A stretch of DNA of 64,000 bases from Astrocystis sublimbata (lineage: Eukaryota; Ascomycota; Sordariomycetes; Xylariales; Xylariaceae): NCBI GenBank assembly GCA_022453515.1, contig JAJNNY010000003.1, positions 620,001-684,000 on the forward strand, given 5' to 3'. Position numbers and translations under genes: made by a program. Shown piece after piece: positions 46,136 to 57,290 of the stretch. The first letter of the stretch is position 1; every line of letters begins with the position of its first letter. Under the pieces are notes generated by a model that ran no database searches, was not told the origin of the DNA, and saw nothing but the letters and a program-made list of their open reading frames with translations.

Positions 46136-49100
46136 ATGATAAGCCTGATGAAGCTCCCATGTAGCCTGGCTGCTGCTCTATTAGCCGCCGTGTGCCTTGG
46201 CCCTAGCTATGTCACCGCCGGCCCCTCGGTGCGGGTGGATATGAAGGCTGCTTTCTCAGCTCCTCCATATCTCATCGAGCTTTTGTAAGCTTACCGTGCT
46301 CTTGGCTCATCCGACGATGGCTGACCAAGTGTAGAGAGACAGCTGCCGGGGAGAATTCCACCTCCTATTTTCCCTTGCTAGATCGAATATCCGACGGATC
46401 ATTTGTAGAATCCACCACAGACAACGCCTTGTACGACAAGTTCCTCGAGATCTTGAAACAGGATGGCCACATCAACACCCCAGAGGCACTATCAACTTTC
46501 AAGCTGGCTCTCTCTATGAGAACCGCAGCCCCCCGGATTGCGGCACATTACCAGTACTATGACACTGCTGTGAGACCGTCGCTGGGCGGGGCTGGAGATG
46601 ATTGCGAGGAATGGGTCTTTCTGAAGAAGAAACGATACTGTTCTGCTTCTTTTGCTAGCCCCGATGGTAAGATATCGGAAGACTCGTACGTACAAGCTAA
46701 ACGCATCTTTTCATGATCTATCTAACTAACGTTGAGGCAGGCAAGTTGGTGAGCTTCCTTTCGACCGTACTTTAGGTACCGGTGCAGAAGCGGTCTTGTA
46801 CGCAGACATCACCAGACCAGAGTTCGGCTCTTTTCATAAAGTTCTTGCCCGTATGGCCCGTAATGGCGAGATATCCTACCGACTTCGGTATCGCACTTCT
46901 AGATCTGCTGAGCTGGGGGCACTACCTGTTAGTGGCTACGGAGTGGAGTTGCAACTCAAACGAACGGATTATATAGTCATTGATGATCGTGAGGCCAGCG
47001 AATCCAGTGCCGACCAAACCTCCAGATCAGCATACACAGAAGCCATTCTGGATGGCGAAGAGGACGTCAATGATTTGAAGCCGCTGACTGCCAGCGAGCT
47101 CGCCAGTCTCGGTCTCAACACTGGTTCGTTCATCATGGAAAGTGACGATCCTTTTCGAACCTTGATCAGATTAACTCAAGATTTCCCCAAGTTCTCAACC
47201 TCCGTAGCAGCTCGAAATGCCACCAAGGAATTCATCGCAGAACATCGTCAGAATCGAGAAAGAGCAGCACCTGCCGGTATCAATGCTCTGTGGATGAACG
47301 GCGTGCAGCTACCTGAGCGCCAAGTAAACCCCTTCACTCTTGTTGAAGGGATCCGGCGAGAGCGGCTATTCATCAAGGGTGCAACAGACCTCGGTCTGAC
47401 TGCAAAAGAAGCCATCTCTCTTCTTGGTGACCGAGAAGTGACGATGGCCAACGCTGATGACGAAGGACCGCGATTTGATTGGAGAGACCAACTCGAAGAT
47501 GGCCGCGTCATCATCTGGCTCAATGATATTGAAAAAGACAAGCGCTATGCTTCGTTTCCCTCGAACCTTCAAATGGTATTTTCCTGATCTGTCTTTATTC
47601 GACGTTATGGCATTGCTAATGACATGTGTAGCTTATGCAAATGCCGTATATGGGCCAGATGCCACAAGTTCGAAGAGATATCTTCAATCTCATTGTGCCA
47701 GTCGACTTTAGTAGCCTAGATGACCTCCAACTGGTTGCCGAGAGGCTCCAGGGTCTCGTGAAACGTGCGCTACCAGTACGGTTCGGCTTGGTGCCGCTGA
47801 CCCCAGACAAGGGGTCTGAAGACCGCGCGAAATTGATATATCACTTGATAGAGAACTACGGACTTGGTAGTTTGATGTCTTTTCTCGAGTCCTTCATTAC
47901 GGACGAACAGGCTCCCAACTCAGATCAAACAAGCTTTTTGAAAGCTATAAAGAACGGCAAACTTAAGGCAGATGCAGTCGAACTTTCAGTTGACGACGTT
48001 CTTAAATCAGAGGAGCGCGAAACCCAGCTACAGTTGGCAAAGCGCTGGGTAGAAAGGCTGCAGGCCGACACCAGTGTTCCGCCCGTATTCCTTAACGGTT
48101 ACGCCATTCCACGGGAAGCGGGCTGGTTGCAGACTATGAGTATGAAACTTGGGGCTGATCTACAACAGATCCAAGGAGGGTTGTACATGGGAACTATAAC
48201 CGAGGATATGTGGTTACCAAGTTTGTTTCTCGAGAATGCACTTACGCGTCGCAATCCTTACACTTTTCCCGATAGCGACCGCCCCTTAAAAGTACTCGAT
48301 GTTCACAGGCTTCACTCTGAGCATGAGGGACTTTTCAGCAAAATTCCTGTCATTGAAGCGGACACTGATACATCCAAAGAACAGTGGGCTGTAATCACAC
48401 TTGTCACTGATCTTAGCTCCGCACCGGGCCTTCAGCTTCTTCATTCGATGTTGGCATTTAGGCGTATCAATCCAGGCCTACGAATCGACATAATCAATAA
48501 TCCTTCAGCAGTCGGACATGCCAATAAGATCAACTCTCTTCTGCTGGAGGTTGCACCTAAGCTTCTGGAGATGGAGAACAAGGAGACGTTGGAAATTACT
48601 GTCACTGGCGATGGGAAGGAGGATGATCAATTCGAGCACGCCTTGGCGCGATTCCTCGAATATTCTGCACTAGAGCCAGGAGCCCAGGCACTCATCATCA
48701 ATGGCCGTGTGGTTGGCCCGATCAGCACTGAATTTACATTCATGGAAGATGATCTACAGCAACTGCTTGAATTTGAGCGAGTGAAGAGAATTCTGCCTGT
48801 ATATCAGGCAGTCGAGTCTCTCGGTCTGACAGACAAAGTATCCGGACCAATCGCTGCCGCCAAGCTTACGTCTATCACGGCACTATCGACCATCTCGGAC
48901 TTACCTGAAGGCATTTTTGAATCTGCTTCGGTTGTTAGGACAGCAGTATATGATTTGTGGAACTCGACGCACACTGCTATCGACGTAGGTGACGAAACCA
49001 CCGCGAACATTCACATCGTCGCCCTCCTCAACCCGACTAGTGAACAAGGGCAGAAATGGGCGCCTATCTTGAAAGTGCTCTCTGAATTAGATGGCGTCTT

Positions 49101-50763
49101 CTTGCGTATCTTCCTAAACCCGAACGAGAGGCTAGAAGAATTGCCAATCAAGCGATTCTACCGGTATGTCCTACAGTCCGAGCCATCATTCGATGAGAAT
49201 GGTACACTTCGCTCTCAAAGTGCCATCTTCAAAGGTTTGCCGTCAGAGGCCCTACTCAACTTGGGCATGGACATTCCACCAGCGTGGCTTGTTGCTGCAA
49301 AGCAATCAGTACATGATTTGGACAACTTGAAACTGAGCTCTGTGAAGTCAGATGTGGACGCAACATATGAGCTGGAGCATATCCTCATTGAAGGGCACTC
49401 GCGACAGATTCCCGGGGGCGGCCCACCTCGGGGTGTCCAACTGCTGCTTGCCACGGAACACGATCGGGCCTTTGCGGACACCCTTATCATGGCAAACGTT
49501 GGCTACTTCCAATTCAAGGCTAACCCGGGGTACTACAACATCCATTTGAAGGACGGTAGAAGCTCAGAAATTTTCGACATTGTCAGTGTCGGATCCAAGG
49601 GCTATGAGGCGAAATCCGGTGACGAGGGCACTGAAGTTGCGCTTATGGACTTTCAAGGCACAACCTTATACCCTCGGCTTAAGCGCAAGGAGGGGATGGA
49701 GACCGCCGACGTACTCGAGGTATCCGACGAAGAGGGTGGCACTGATTTTCTCTCACGAGGGCTCAAATTTGCCGAGGGTATACTAGGTGGTTCTAAGACC
49801 AAGTCCAGGTCACTCTCGGATGAGATTCATGCCGAGATTAACATCTTCTCTGTAGCGAGCGGCCACCTCTACGAACGTATGCTCAACATCATGATGGTCT
49901 CGGTCATGAAGAATACGAACCACACCGTCAAGTTCTGGTTCATCGAGCAATTCCTGTCGCCCTCGTTCAAAGAATTCATCCCCCACCTGGCTGAGGAATA
50001 TGGATTCAAATACGAAATGGTGACATACAAGTGGCCACACTGGCTACGCTCGCAGAAGGAGAAACAACGTGAGATCTGGGGCTACAAAATCCTTTTCCTC
50101 GACGTCCTCTTCCCGCTCTCGCTTGACAAGGTCATCTTCGTCGACGCGGATCAGATCGTGCGTACTGATATGATTGACCTTATCAATCACGACCTGGAAG
50201 ATGCGCCGTATGGCTTCACTCCTATGTGCGACTCCCGCACTGAGATGGAGGGCTTCCGCTTCTGGAAGCAGGGGTATTGGAAGAATTACCTCCGCGGCCA
50301 GTTGTATCATATCTCAGCCCTGTATGTGGTGGATCTTCGTCGCTTCAGACAACTCGCCAGCGGTGATCGACTCAGGCAGCAATACCACCAGCTCAGTTCG
50401 GACCCTAACTCGCTGTCGAATCTGGACCAGGATCTGCCGAACCACATGCAATTTGTGATCCCGATCCACAGCCTACCACAGGAGTGGCTATGGTGCGAAA
50501 CATGGTGCAGCGACGAGAGCCAGAGGGAAGCGAGGACAATCGATCTCTGCAACAACCCACAGACTAAAGAACCCAAATTAGATCGCGCGCGCAGACAGGT
50601 TCCGGAGTGGACGGTTTATGATGATGAGATCGCCGCAGTGGGGAGGCGGAGACGAGGTCTCGGTGGATCGCAACAAAAGGGTCTAGGTAACGAGGAATCA
50701 GATGCAAAGGGTGCATTGTCTGAAGAGGTGAATGTCAAGACGAGAACCAAAGATGAGTTGTAG
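46136..50763 (+). CDS. UDP-glucose:glycoprotein glucosyltransferase (UGGT, GT24)
   Basis: Folding sensor of the endoplasmic reticulum; it re-glucosylates N-glycans on misfolded glycoproteins so that they rebind calnexin. Four exons (46136-46284, 46335-46685, 46741-47575, 47632-50763) give 1488 residues. The first 28 or so residues form a signal peptide (LAAALLAAVCLGPSYVTA). The long middle region contains the thioredoxin-like sensor domains. The C-terminal GT24 catalytic domain begins near INIFSVASGHLYERMLNIMM and holds VIFVDADQIVRTD, with the D-A-D metal-binding motif at 1283-1285, then YGFTPMCDSR, FWKQGYWKNYL and LDQDLPNHMQF. The protein ends in KDEL, an ER retrieval signal. Conserved over its length; the fungal orthologue is called gpt1 in fission yeast. 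Confidence 0.95.
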
Positions 50764-51362
50764 GGGCTCCATCAAGCTAGCTTTATATTTTCTTTTTAGG
50801 TATTATTCCGGAATACAGAAATATAGAAATACATCGAGCCTAAAATCAGCCCATAGCCCTGGACTCGGACTCCGGCCTCGGCCTCTGAGTCTACAGATCA
50901 ACTGAGGTTACCTCCCCCCTGCTCACCTGAGAATAGCAGGGGGTTGACATGTACTCCCAGCCAAAAGAGTACTCAACGCTACAACAGCGTCACACCTATG
51001 CCACACATTCGGATCATAGGTACTACGTATTGAGATCAAGAAAAAAGTTGCGAAAGGGCCGGCTGGGGCGAGGACCGGACCGTGAGGGACGGCGGCCGAG
51101 TTCCTAGAGGGCCAACCTTCCTGTCTCTGGTTCTGTAATTATAAACACGTCAAGTACCTAGGTACCTCTTTACTCTCTGGGCTGCTGTCTGCTCGGAAAA
51201 AGTGGGGTATTGCCAGGTAAGCAGGGGCTGGGAGGGGGGGGGGTCCAACACTAGAGTGCCCGCTCCTCCCATCGCCAGAGTGGAATAACGCTGGAATAAG
51301 TACCCATGTGAATGGGCTCCTTCCATCCCAGAATCGTATAACACTGGAATAAACAGACCACT
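50764..51362. other. Intergenic region with the 5' flank of tRNA-Ser copy 1
   Basis: Contains the UGGT 3' UTR and, from about 51261, the duplicated flank shared with the second tRNA copy. Inside that flank are two head-to-tail units of about 54 bp (starting near 51262 and 51316), each with CCATC..CAGA and a TAACRCTGGAATAA box. A GTACCTAGGTACC run is at 51154-51166. Confidence 0.5.
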
Positions 51363-51443
51363 GGCACTTTGGCGGAGTGGTTATCGCGCGGGCCTGCTAA
51401 GCCCGTCTCCTCGGAGGCCAGGGTTCGAATCCCTGAGGTGTCG
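51261..51443 (+). repeat. Duplicated tRNA-Ser cassette, copy 1 (flank plus tRNA)
   Basis: About 100 bp of 5' flank plus the tRNA are repeated at 54798-54981 in the same orientation. The flanks align through CCATCGCCAGAGTGG, CTGGAATAAGTA, CTTCCATC and AACRCT. Differences are mostly transitions. Confidence 0.7.
51363..51443 (+). tRNA. tRNA-Ser (anticodon GCT), copy 1
   Basis: 81 nt, class II tRNA with a long variable arm. The acceptor stem GGCACTT pairs with AGGTGTC (two G-T pairs), the discriminator is G, and the anticodon loop CTGCTAA carries GCT, reading AGC/AGT serine codons. The variable-arm stem is CTCC/GGAG, and the T arm CAGGG-TTCGAAT-CCCTG has the B-box GGTTCGAATCC. The A-box region is TGGCGGAGTGG. 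No intron. Confidence 0.95.
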
Positions 51444-51903
51444 TCCATTGTTTTTTGGATGACGCATAGCAGCGCCCTCTCTGCCCGACTCGGGAGTCTG
51501 CCCTTTGGGTTCGTGCTACCCCGCGGCCCGCATCGTCGGGGATACTTACACGTACCTACCTAAGCGAGCTAAGGTACCTATAAGCCGCTAAGGTGCGGGG
51601 CAGTAGCTACTGCAAGTACGTAATGTACATACCTCCCTCATGCATGTACCAACCTTCCCACCGAGCCACTCACCAGATATTGAAACTTCAGCATCTTGGT
51701 ACGCTTTCACAACCTTGAAGCTCTTGTTTCGTTTGGGTTTCCACCGTACATACAACCCGGCGAGCGTTTCCATCCCTGCGTTCCTTCGCTTCCTTTCTGC
51801 GCAACAATTACGGCCAATCTGTGATCGACCCCAACAACACGCACCTTTAATCGTTTTTTTTGTTACACGAAGAGGCGTCACTTCGACTGCTTTGCTGCCC
51901 AGG
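51444..51903. other. Upstream region of SDS23
   Basis: Promoter and leader of SDS23, with CGTACCTACCTAAGC and GGTACCTATAAG near 51551-51582. No separate gene is seen. Confidence 0.5.
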
Positions 51904-53551
51904 ATGGAACAGCATCCTACACGCCACTCCGGCGGCGATCAGGCCCCGCGAGAGCCTGGCAACGGCAGCGGCAGCGAACCCATCCCCATTCCGTCACCGA
52001 ACCCGCCTCAACGGACGCCCTCCTCGTCCAGCCTTCACAAGTCCAGCCTCAGCTCGGCTCATGGCCACAGCCATCACGCTCATCGAAACAGCTTTGCCGA
52101 GAACCTGCGGGCCCTGCCTTCGTCGCCACGCTCCCAACGACACCCCTCATTCACCCAAGCCGCCCTCCAGGACCTCATCAACAACCCGCCCGCCTCGAGA
52201 CACAACCCTCGTTTCGCCGGCCGCGACTGGCGCGATGTCGCCATTGGCGAGCTCGTGTCCGAAGAGGACGTCCGCTGGGTGGACATGGATACCAGTGTGG
52301 AGGACGCCTCCATGGTACGTGCGATGCTGCTTGTCGCTTGCCGCCCGGTCCTTGCCCTGGTCTAACGCGGTCGCAGGCCCTCGTCAAGAACACGGCGAGC
52401 AACGTCATCGTGATCCGCGAAAATGCGACCAGCACCAAGCCCATCTCCACATTCGACTACAGTGATCTGAATGCCTACATCCTTGTCGTTGTTGGCCTGG
52501 GCCAGCCCCCGGAAGAGCTGCTGGAGTTGTACGATGACATTGCCAAACGCGCACAGGCGCGGGTTAGCATCCCACTGCGTGACATCCAGCCAATCTGCCG
52601 CAAGGAGACGTTGGTGACGCTGCAGGGCGACGAGGACCTGGCCCGCGCCGTGGAGCTATTTGGCAGTGGCATCCACCGCATACTAGTTACCAACTTCCAG
52701 GCAGAGGTCGTGGGCATCTTAAGCCAGATCAAGCTCATGGAGTTTTTTTGGAACGAGGGCGTCAACTTCCGTGTCATCGACGAGCTTTACCCAAAACTCA
52801 TGAAGGAACTCGGTGTCGGTTCCCAGCAAAGCATCGCGGTCAAGTATGCTGCCTATTCCCCCTCGCTTCGATATCCGCAGACGGAAGTAGGACTGACATA
52901 TACCACAGCGCCGACAGCCCTCTAGTAGATGCACTCACACTCATGAGCCAGGAGGGCCTGACAAGCGTGGCCGTCGTCGACAACGGCTTGAATGTGGTGG
53001 GCAACATCTCGACTGCAGATGTCAAGCTTCTCATCAGTGCTGCTAGCCTCCCACTGTTCAAGGACACATGCATGCATTTTGTCTCGGTCATCCTCACCGA
53101 GCGGGGTGTGGAGAAGGGCAAAGATTCGTTTCCTGTATTCTACGTGAACCCCTATTCTACGCTCTCCCACACTGTTGCTAAGCTCGTGGCGACTCACTCC
53201 CATCGCATGTGGGTGGTGGAGTCGGCTTCGCCGTCTCCCTCAGCCCCTGGCACCCCTCATCTTCAACCAACGGTGCTCGTGTCCAACTCGGCCCCGTCCT
53301 CGCAGCCCGGTGGTCCAACAACGCACCATGCTTCCGCGTCCGTTCCGGCCTCGGCACTTTCGGGTTCCCATCTCTCTGGGCGTCTGACCGGTGTTGTGAC
53401 TTTGACGGACATTCTGAACTTGTTTGCGAGGACCACCGGCCTCAACCCTTCGGACCCAAACGAGCAACGAGCTAGAAGGCGACGAAGCTCCAGTAGCTCA
53501 ATCCGACCGTCGATCGATTCGTCGCGAGCAAGCATCGACAACCGTCGCTAG
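51904..53551 (+). CDS. SDS23: CBS-domain protein SDS23 (Moc1 family)
   Basis: Regulator linked in yeasts to glucose/AMPK-type signalling and to control of PP2A and cell-cycle progression. Three exons (51904-52314, 52377-52843, 52909-53551) splice to 506 residues. The N-terminal 100 residues are Ser/Pro/His-rich and poorly conserved. Two pairs of CBS motifs follow: [60 protein letters not shown] and [20 protein letters not shown] with [20 protein letters not shown]. The last CBS half is split by a Ser/Pro insert before [20 protein letters not shown]. The C-terminus is [17 protein letters not shown], a likely phosphorylation target. It lies between the two duplicated tRNA-Ser genes. Confidence 0.94.
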
Positions 53552-54797
53552 CACGTCATTTCCGCCCGGGTGCTGAAGTTCTACTAAGTTATAACTTGAA
53601 CGTGATGAGGGGAAGGACGGGGCGATATGGGTTTGGTTTTCTTAAGCGGTGCATTCAGGGTGGCGTCTTGTTGGTTGCCGGACATTATATTTGTTGACAT
53701 CGGGAGTTTAAAGGAGTAGGGGGCCAGAATCGGAGGAGATGCTGACTTTAGGTCTCGCTGGTTGGTTTAAGTGTCCACGATGCTATGTAAAAAGTATTCA
53801 CGGATTCGGAGCAAAGTATCCGAGTCATCAGTTACTTCTTAAATGAATCACTTTTTGGTCATTTTTTGGTGTCGTTCTGAATCAGACTCTTCAAGTTGCC
53901 TGAAGCTGAGCAAACAACTATCTCGGTATCCAAGCCTCCGAGGCCAGTCTACATTACATATTTTAGCGTAGCGAGAGCTACATGGTTTCATTGTAAAGAT
54001 GGTCGGGGCAGCCGTTTCAAGGCTATTTGGGTCCGGCGCGTTGCTCCTTACCACCTCTCTCCCGATTCTCTTCTCAGCTCCAGAGTCGCTTACGGGTTTA
54101 GTCAATATTTCAAGTCCATATATCGAACATTGCTTTGACTGTTTTTTTTGTTTTTGCCTTCGTGTGTAGCAGGCAAATGCGTCAGCGGTACAATAAGGTT
54201 ACCTTGCTTATGTCCGATCCCTGACACATGATTTTCCTAGTAGCTTCCAACGTGGGGGTGATTGCAACATGCATCATTACGCAGAAACCTAGGCAACAAT
54301 TAGTAGTTGTCTAATGGTCTTGACTGGCAGAAAAACCCTACCGTAGGAACCGGGATACATCTGCGATACTCTTCGGCCAACTTTTGCAGTCTTCTTCGTT
54401 TTGGGGGCCAAAGTCGCCATCGGTTGGGGGATGTTGATCAATATACTGCTTGAGCTGCCATCATGCATCTTCTAATTTCAAAGGCTCGACGTTGCCTTCA
54501 TCCTCCCCCTGCAGTAGGGGTTTCATGGGAATAAGCTCCCCTTCAACTTTTAACGCTTTTATATAAGGCCATTAGTGCGTTGCCAGATCCAAAACTTATC
54601 AATTCTTTGATGGGCAATGTGGTTTCACCTTTTGATCTTTTCGGAAGCAAAATGGACCGGCCACTGACATCTTTAAGACCGGTATTTACTTTTTTCGGTG
54701 AAATAGATGGTCTGAATATCATCTGAGCTTGATGACCGATTAGATTTGCCCGAATTGAGCTCCATTGCATTATAAACACCGTTGTAGGCCAGGGAAG
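53552..54797. other. Intergenic region downstream of SDS23
   Basis: A/T-rich, with only spurious ORFs. The long antisense ORF at 54543-54986 crosses the second tRNA and is rejected. Nothing else is supported. Confidence 0.45.
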
Positions 54798-54981
54798 GTG
54801 CTCCATTGCTAGAATTGGATAATGCTGGAATAAGTATTCGTGTGAGGTGGCTGCTTCCATCGCAAGAGTCGTACAACGCTCAAACAACCAACGCACGATA
54901 GGCACTTTGGCGGAGTGGTTAACGCGCGGGCCTGCTAAGCCCGTCTCCTCGGAGGCTAGGGTTCGAATCCCTAAGGTGTCG
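54798..54981 (+). repeat. Duplicated tRNA-Ser cassette, copy 2 (flank plus tRNA)
   Basis: Partner of the cassette at 51261-51443. It keeps CTCCATTGCTAGAATTGG and AATGCTGGAATAAGTA, a CTTCCATCGCAAGAGTCG block and AACGCT before the tRNA. Compared with copy 1 it shows several C-to-T and G-to-A type changes in the flank. Confidence 0.7.
54901..54981 (+). tRNA. tRNA-Ser (anticodon GCT), copy 2
   Basis: 81 nt, identical to copy 1 except at three sites: TTAACGCG instead of TTATCGCG in the D loop, and a C-G to T-A change in the outermost T-stem pair (TAGGG/CCCTA). The stem change is compensated on both sides, so the gene is likely functional. Confidence 0.95.
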
Positions 54982-55668
54982 AGCATTTAACTTTTTTAGT
55001 TTCCTTAGTCAAAGGATAAGCAGACCATGTTTGTCTCCTTTAGGGACTCGGTGAATAGCATGAAGCCGGGCATCTTAAAGCTTGACAAATAGATCATGTA
55101 CCATGTCTGTTACGTAGGCACGTTATTTTCGCTGCTTGCCAATCTAAATAGCTTGGACCACCGGAATGCTCCCGGCACTCCGGCCGAGCCTCATTTAGCT
55201 CCGAGGCCGACACCGGTTTCGGCCGTAAACAGAACCAGAATAGGAATCTTCCATGAAGCCAACAATAGGTTTACATAGAAGCTGAGCTAGAATCATTAGA
55301 TTTGATCTGATCTGATCCACTCTAACGGCCCCCGGCTTCTCGCTCCATGACCCCGCGGCCTGAACGAGAATAGTTCCTGCCGTTTTGCGTAGGCATGTGC
55401 GTAAGCCGGAAATTTGGAACATTATCATCATGCTCTTCGATGTCCGGCGGCGCTGAATCTGCAATGTATAGACAATCACACTTTTTGTACGTGTATATAT
55501 ATATATATATATAGGTACACATACATACATAAATGTAGCCCTTGTTGCTGACTCCCAGTCCCTCGTGCAACTCTTTTGTTAAGATCTGATTGAGCTGCTG
55601 GGTCAATACTGGCTCCATTACTAATTATCTGGTGTCATGTAGTTCGAAAACTCAACAATAACGCCAAA
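54982..55668. other. Intergenic region upstream of the FAD oxidoreductase
   Basis: Contains a (TA)n microsatellite at 55493-55513 followed by CATACATACAT, and the likely promoter of the gene at 55669. Confidence 0.45.
55493..55513. repeat. (TA)n microsatellite
   Basis: About ten TA units in a row, 155 bp upstream of the FAD oxidoreductase ATG. Confidence 0.9.
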
Positions 55669-57290
55669 ATGTTCAAGAAAGCTTGGCTTCTGACTCGGGT
55701 GGTAGGAAGCATTGCAGGTTTTCTGGGAGCTCTCATGTCCCGCTTCTTATGGTTGCATGCAAGACGGACACGGTACCATCTCTTTCCTTCCTCCAGACAT
55801 GTCGAAGGAAATGAACGCAATATAGTCGTCCTCGGGGCGTCCGTGGCCGGGTATCATGCCGCCAGAACCAGTATGCAACAATTGGTGTCATTTCTCCCCC
55901 CCTTCTAGCAAGTCTCGGGGCACATAATCCCCTGAAGACTACTTCTGGCCTAGAACACCTGCCCATTCCCGACTCATGCACAAGTCCTTTACTCTAATTG
56001 GCAATTACTGACTCCAGCGGTGGAAGTCGCCGAGTCCATTCTCCCAGGTTCGCTGTTCCGCGTGGTCGTGGTTGAGCCACACGACCATTTCCACTTCACA
56101 TGGGTTTTGCCGCGGTTCTCCGTCGTAGGTGGCCACGAAAGTAAAGCTTTCATACCATACGGTCCTTATCTACGCAATCTACCCGCTGGTGTTTTGAAGT
56201 GGATACGAGGGCGTGCTGTTAGAATCACGAGGGATAGCGTGCATTTGAGCAGCGGCGTCGAGATCCCGTACGAGTTCTTGGTTGTTGCGACCGGGGCGGG
56301 CGCCACGGATGCTCTACCAAGTCGCGTAGGCGCGGATGACAAACTAGAGGGCATAGCCAAGCTGAGATGTATCCAAAGCAAGATCAAGGAGGCAGAGAAT
56401 TTAGTCGTCGTTGGCGGAGGCGCTGCTGGGGTCGAGCTAGCCTCGGACGCGAAGTCATACTACCCAGAGAAGACCGTCATCTTAGTGCATTCGAGAAGCA
56501 ATGTCATGCACAGGTTTGGCTCCGAGTTGCAGAAAGCTGCTATGAGTGGACTGGAAGATCTTGGGGTAAAGGTCATCACAAATGACAGGCTGGTCAGAGA
56601 GGACAAGGAAAGAGGCATTGCGATCTTGAAAAGTGGCAAGGAGGTCCACTGCAACTTTCTGGTAAGTATATTTACTTACCCCTTTCTACACACAAAAGAG
56701 AAAGAAGCAGCACATCAAAACTAAGTGATGAGGACTAGGTTGAATGTGCGGGCCAGAGACCCAACTCAGCTCCGATTGCCGAGCTGAGCCCCAACTCTAT
56801 CACAGGCTCAGGTCGCGTCCTCGTCAAATCCACAATGCAGATATGTGACGATTCGCTTCCTAATGTATACTTGTGCGGGGACGTCGCAGAGACGAACACG
56901 CCAAACCCCAACTCTCGAAGTGCGAGGGGTCAAGCTGAGATCGCGGCTGATAATGTAATTCTTGCCATGGACGGACATAGACCTACGAAGCAGTACGAGC
57001 CAAAATGGCTTGAAGGGTTTATCAAGCTCACACTTGGACTGGTAAGGTTTTCCCTCTTCTTTTCCTGCGACATTTAGTATATATATAACAAACAACTAAC
57101 CCTGGACTCAATTCTACTTATACAGGAAAAGTCTGTTGCCCACATCGGAGACTTTAGCGGCACAGAATTGTTGTTCCCGGCCAAGGAGAAGGACGTGCCG
57201 TTAAGCTCCCAAGGAGCTTGGAAACTGATGGGTGCCACGCCGTTTCAAGAAGATTCGAAGACTCTCCAGAGATTTCTTGCCGAGTCTTGA
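55669..57290 (+). CDS. AIF/AMID-like FAD-dependent NAD(P)H oxidoreductase, N-terminally anchored
   Basis: Pyridine nucleotide-disulfide oxidoreductase of the AIFM2/FSP1-AMID group; probably an NAD(P)H:quinone-type oxidoreductase, with the exact substrate unknown. Four exons (55669-55870, 56027-56661, 56739-57041, 57126-57290) give 434 residues. The first 30 residues contain a hydrophobic helix (VVGSIAGFLGALMSRFLWL) that could anchor it to a membrane. The FAD-binding start is NIVVLGASVAGYHAA, the NAD(P)H-binding motif is LVVVGGGAAGVELAS (near residue 194), and LPNVYLCGDVAET is the second FAD motif. Intron 1 is copy D of the repeated intron family. Its acceptor could be GGAAG (used here) or a CCAG nine bases earlier, which adds three residues in frame. 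AIF-like genes of this type are multi-copy in fungi. Confidence 0.9.
55871..56026 (+). repeat. Introner-like intron, copy D (FAD oxidoreductase gene)
   Basis: A 156-nt intron sharing GTATGCA, TTGGTGTCATTT, TAGCAAGTCTCGGGGCA, GAACACCTGC, TCCTTTACTCTAA, GGCAATTACTGACTCCAGCGG with the family. TGGTGTCA (55883-55890) is complementary to TGACTCCA (56009-56016) with one mismatch. The internal AG/GT junction is lost (CTGAAGACT). Confidence 0.78.

Noticed and set aside
51251..51448. Minus-strand ORF beginning MDDTSGIRTLASEETGLAGP
   Set aside because: It is antisense to tRNA-Ser copy 1 and its flank. The near-identical ORF at 54543-54986 is antisense to copy 2. The protein similarity only reflects the duplicated tRNA cassette.
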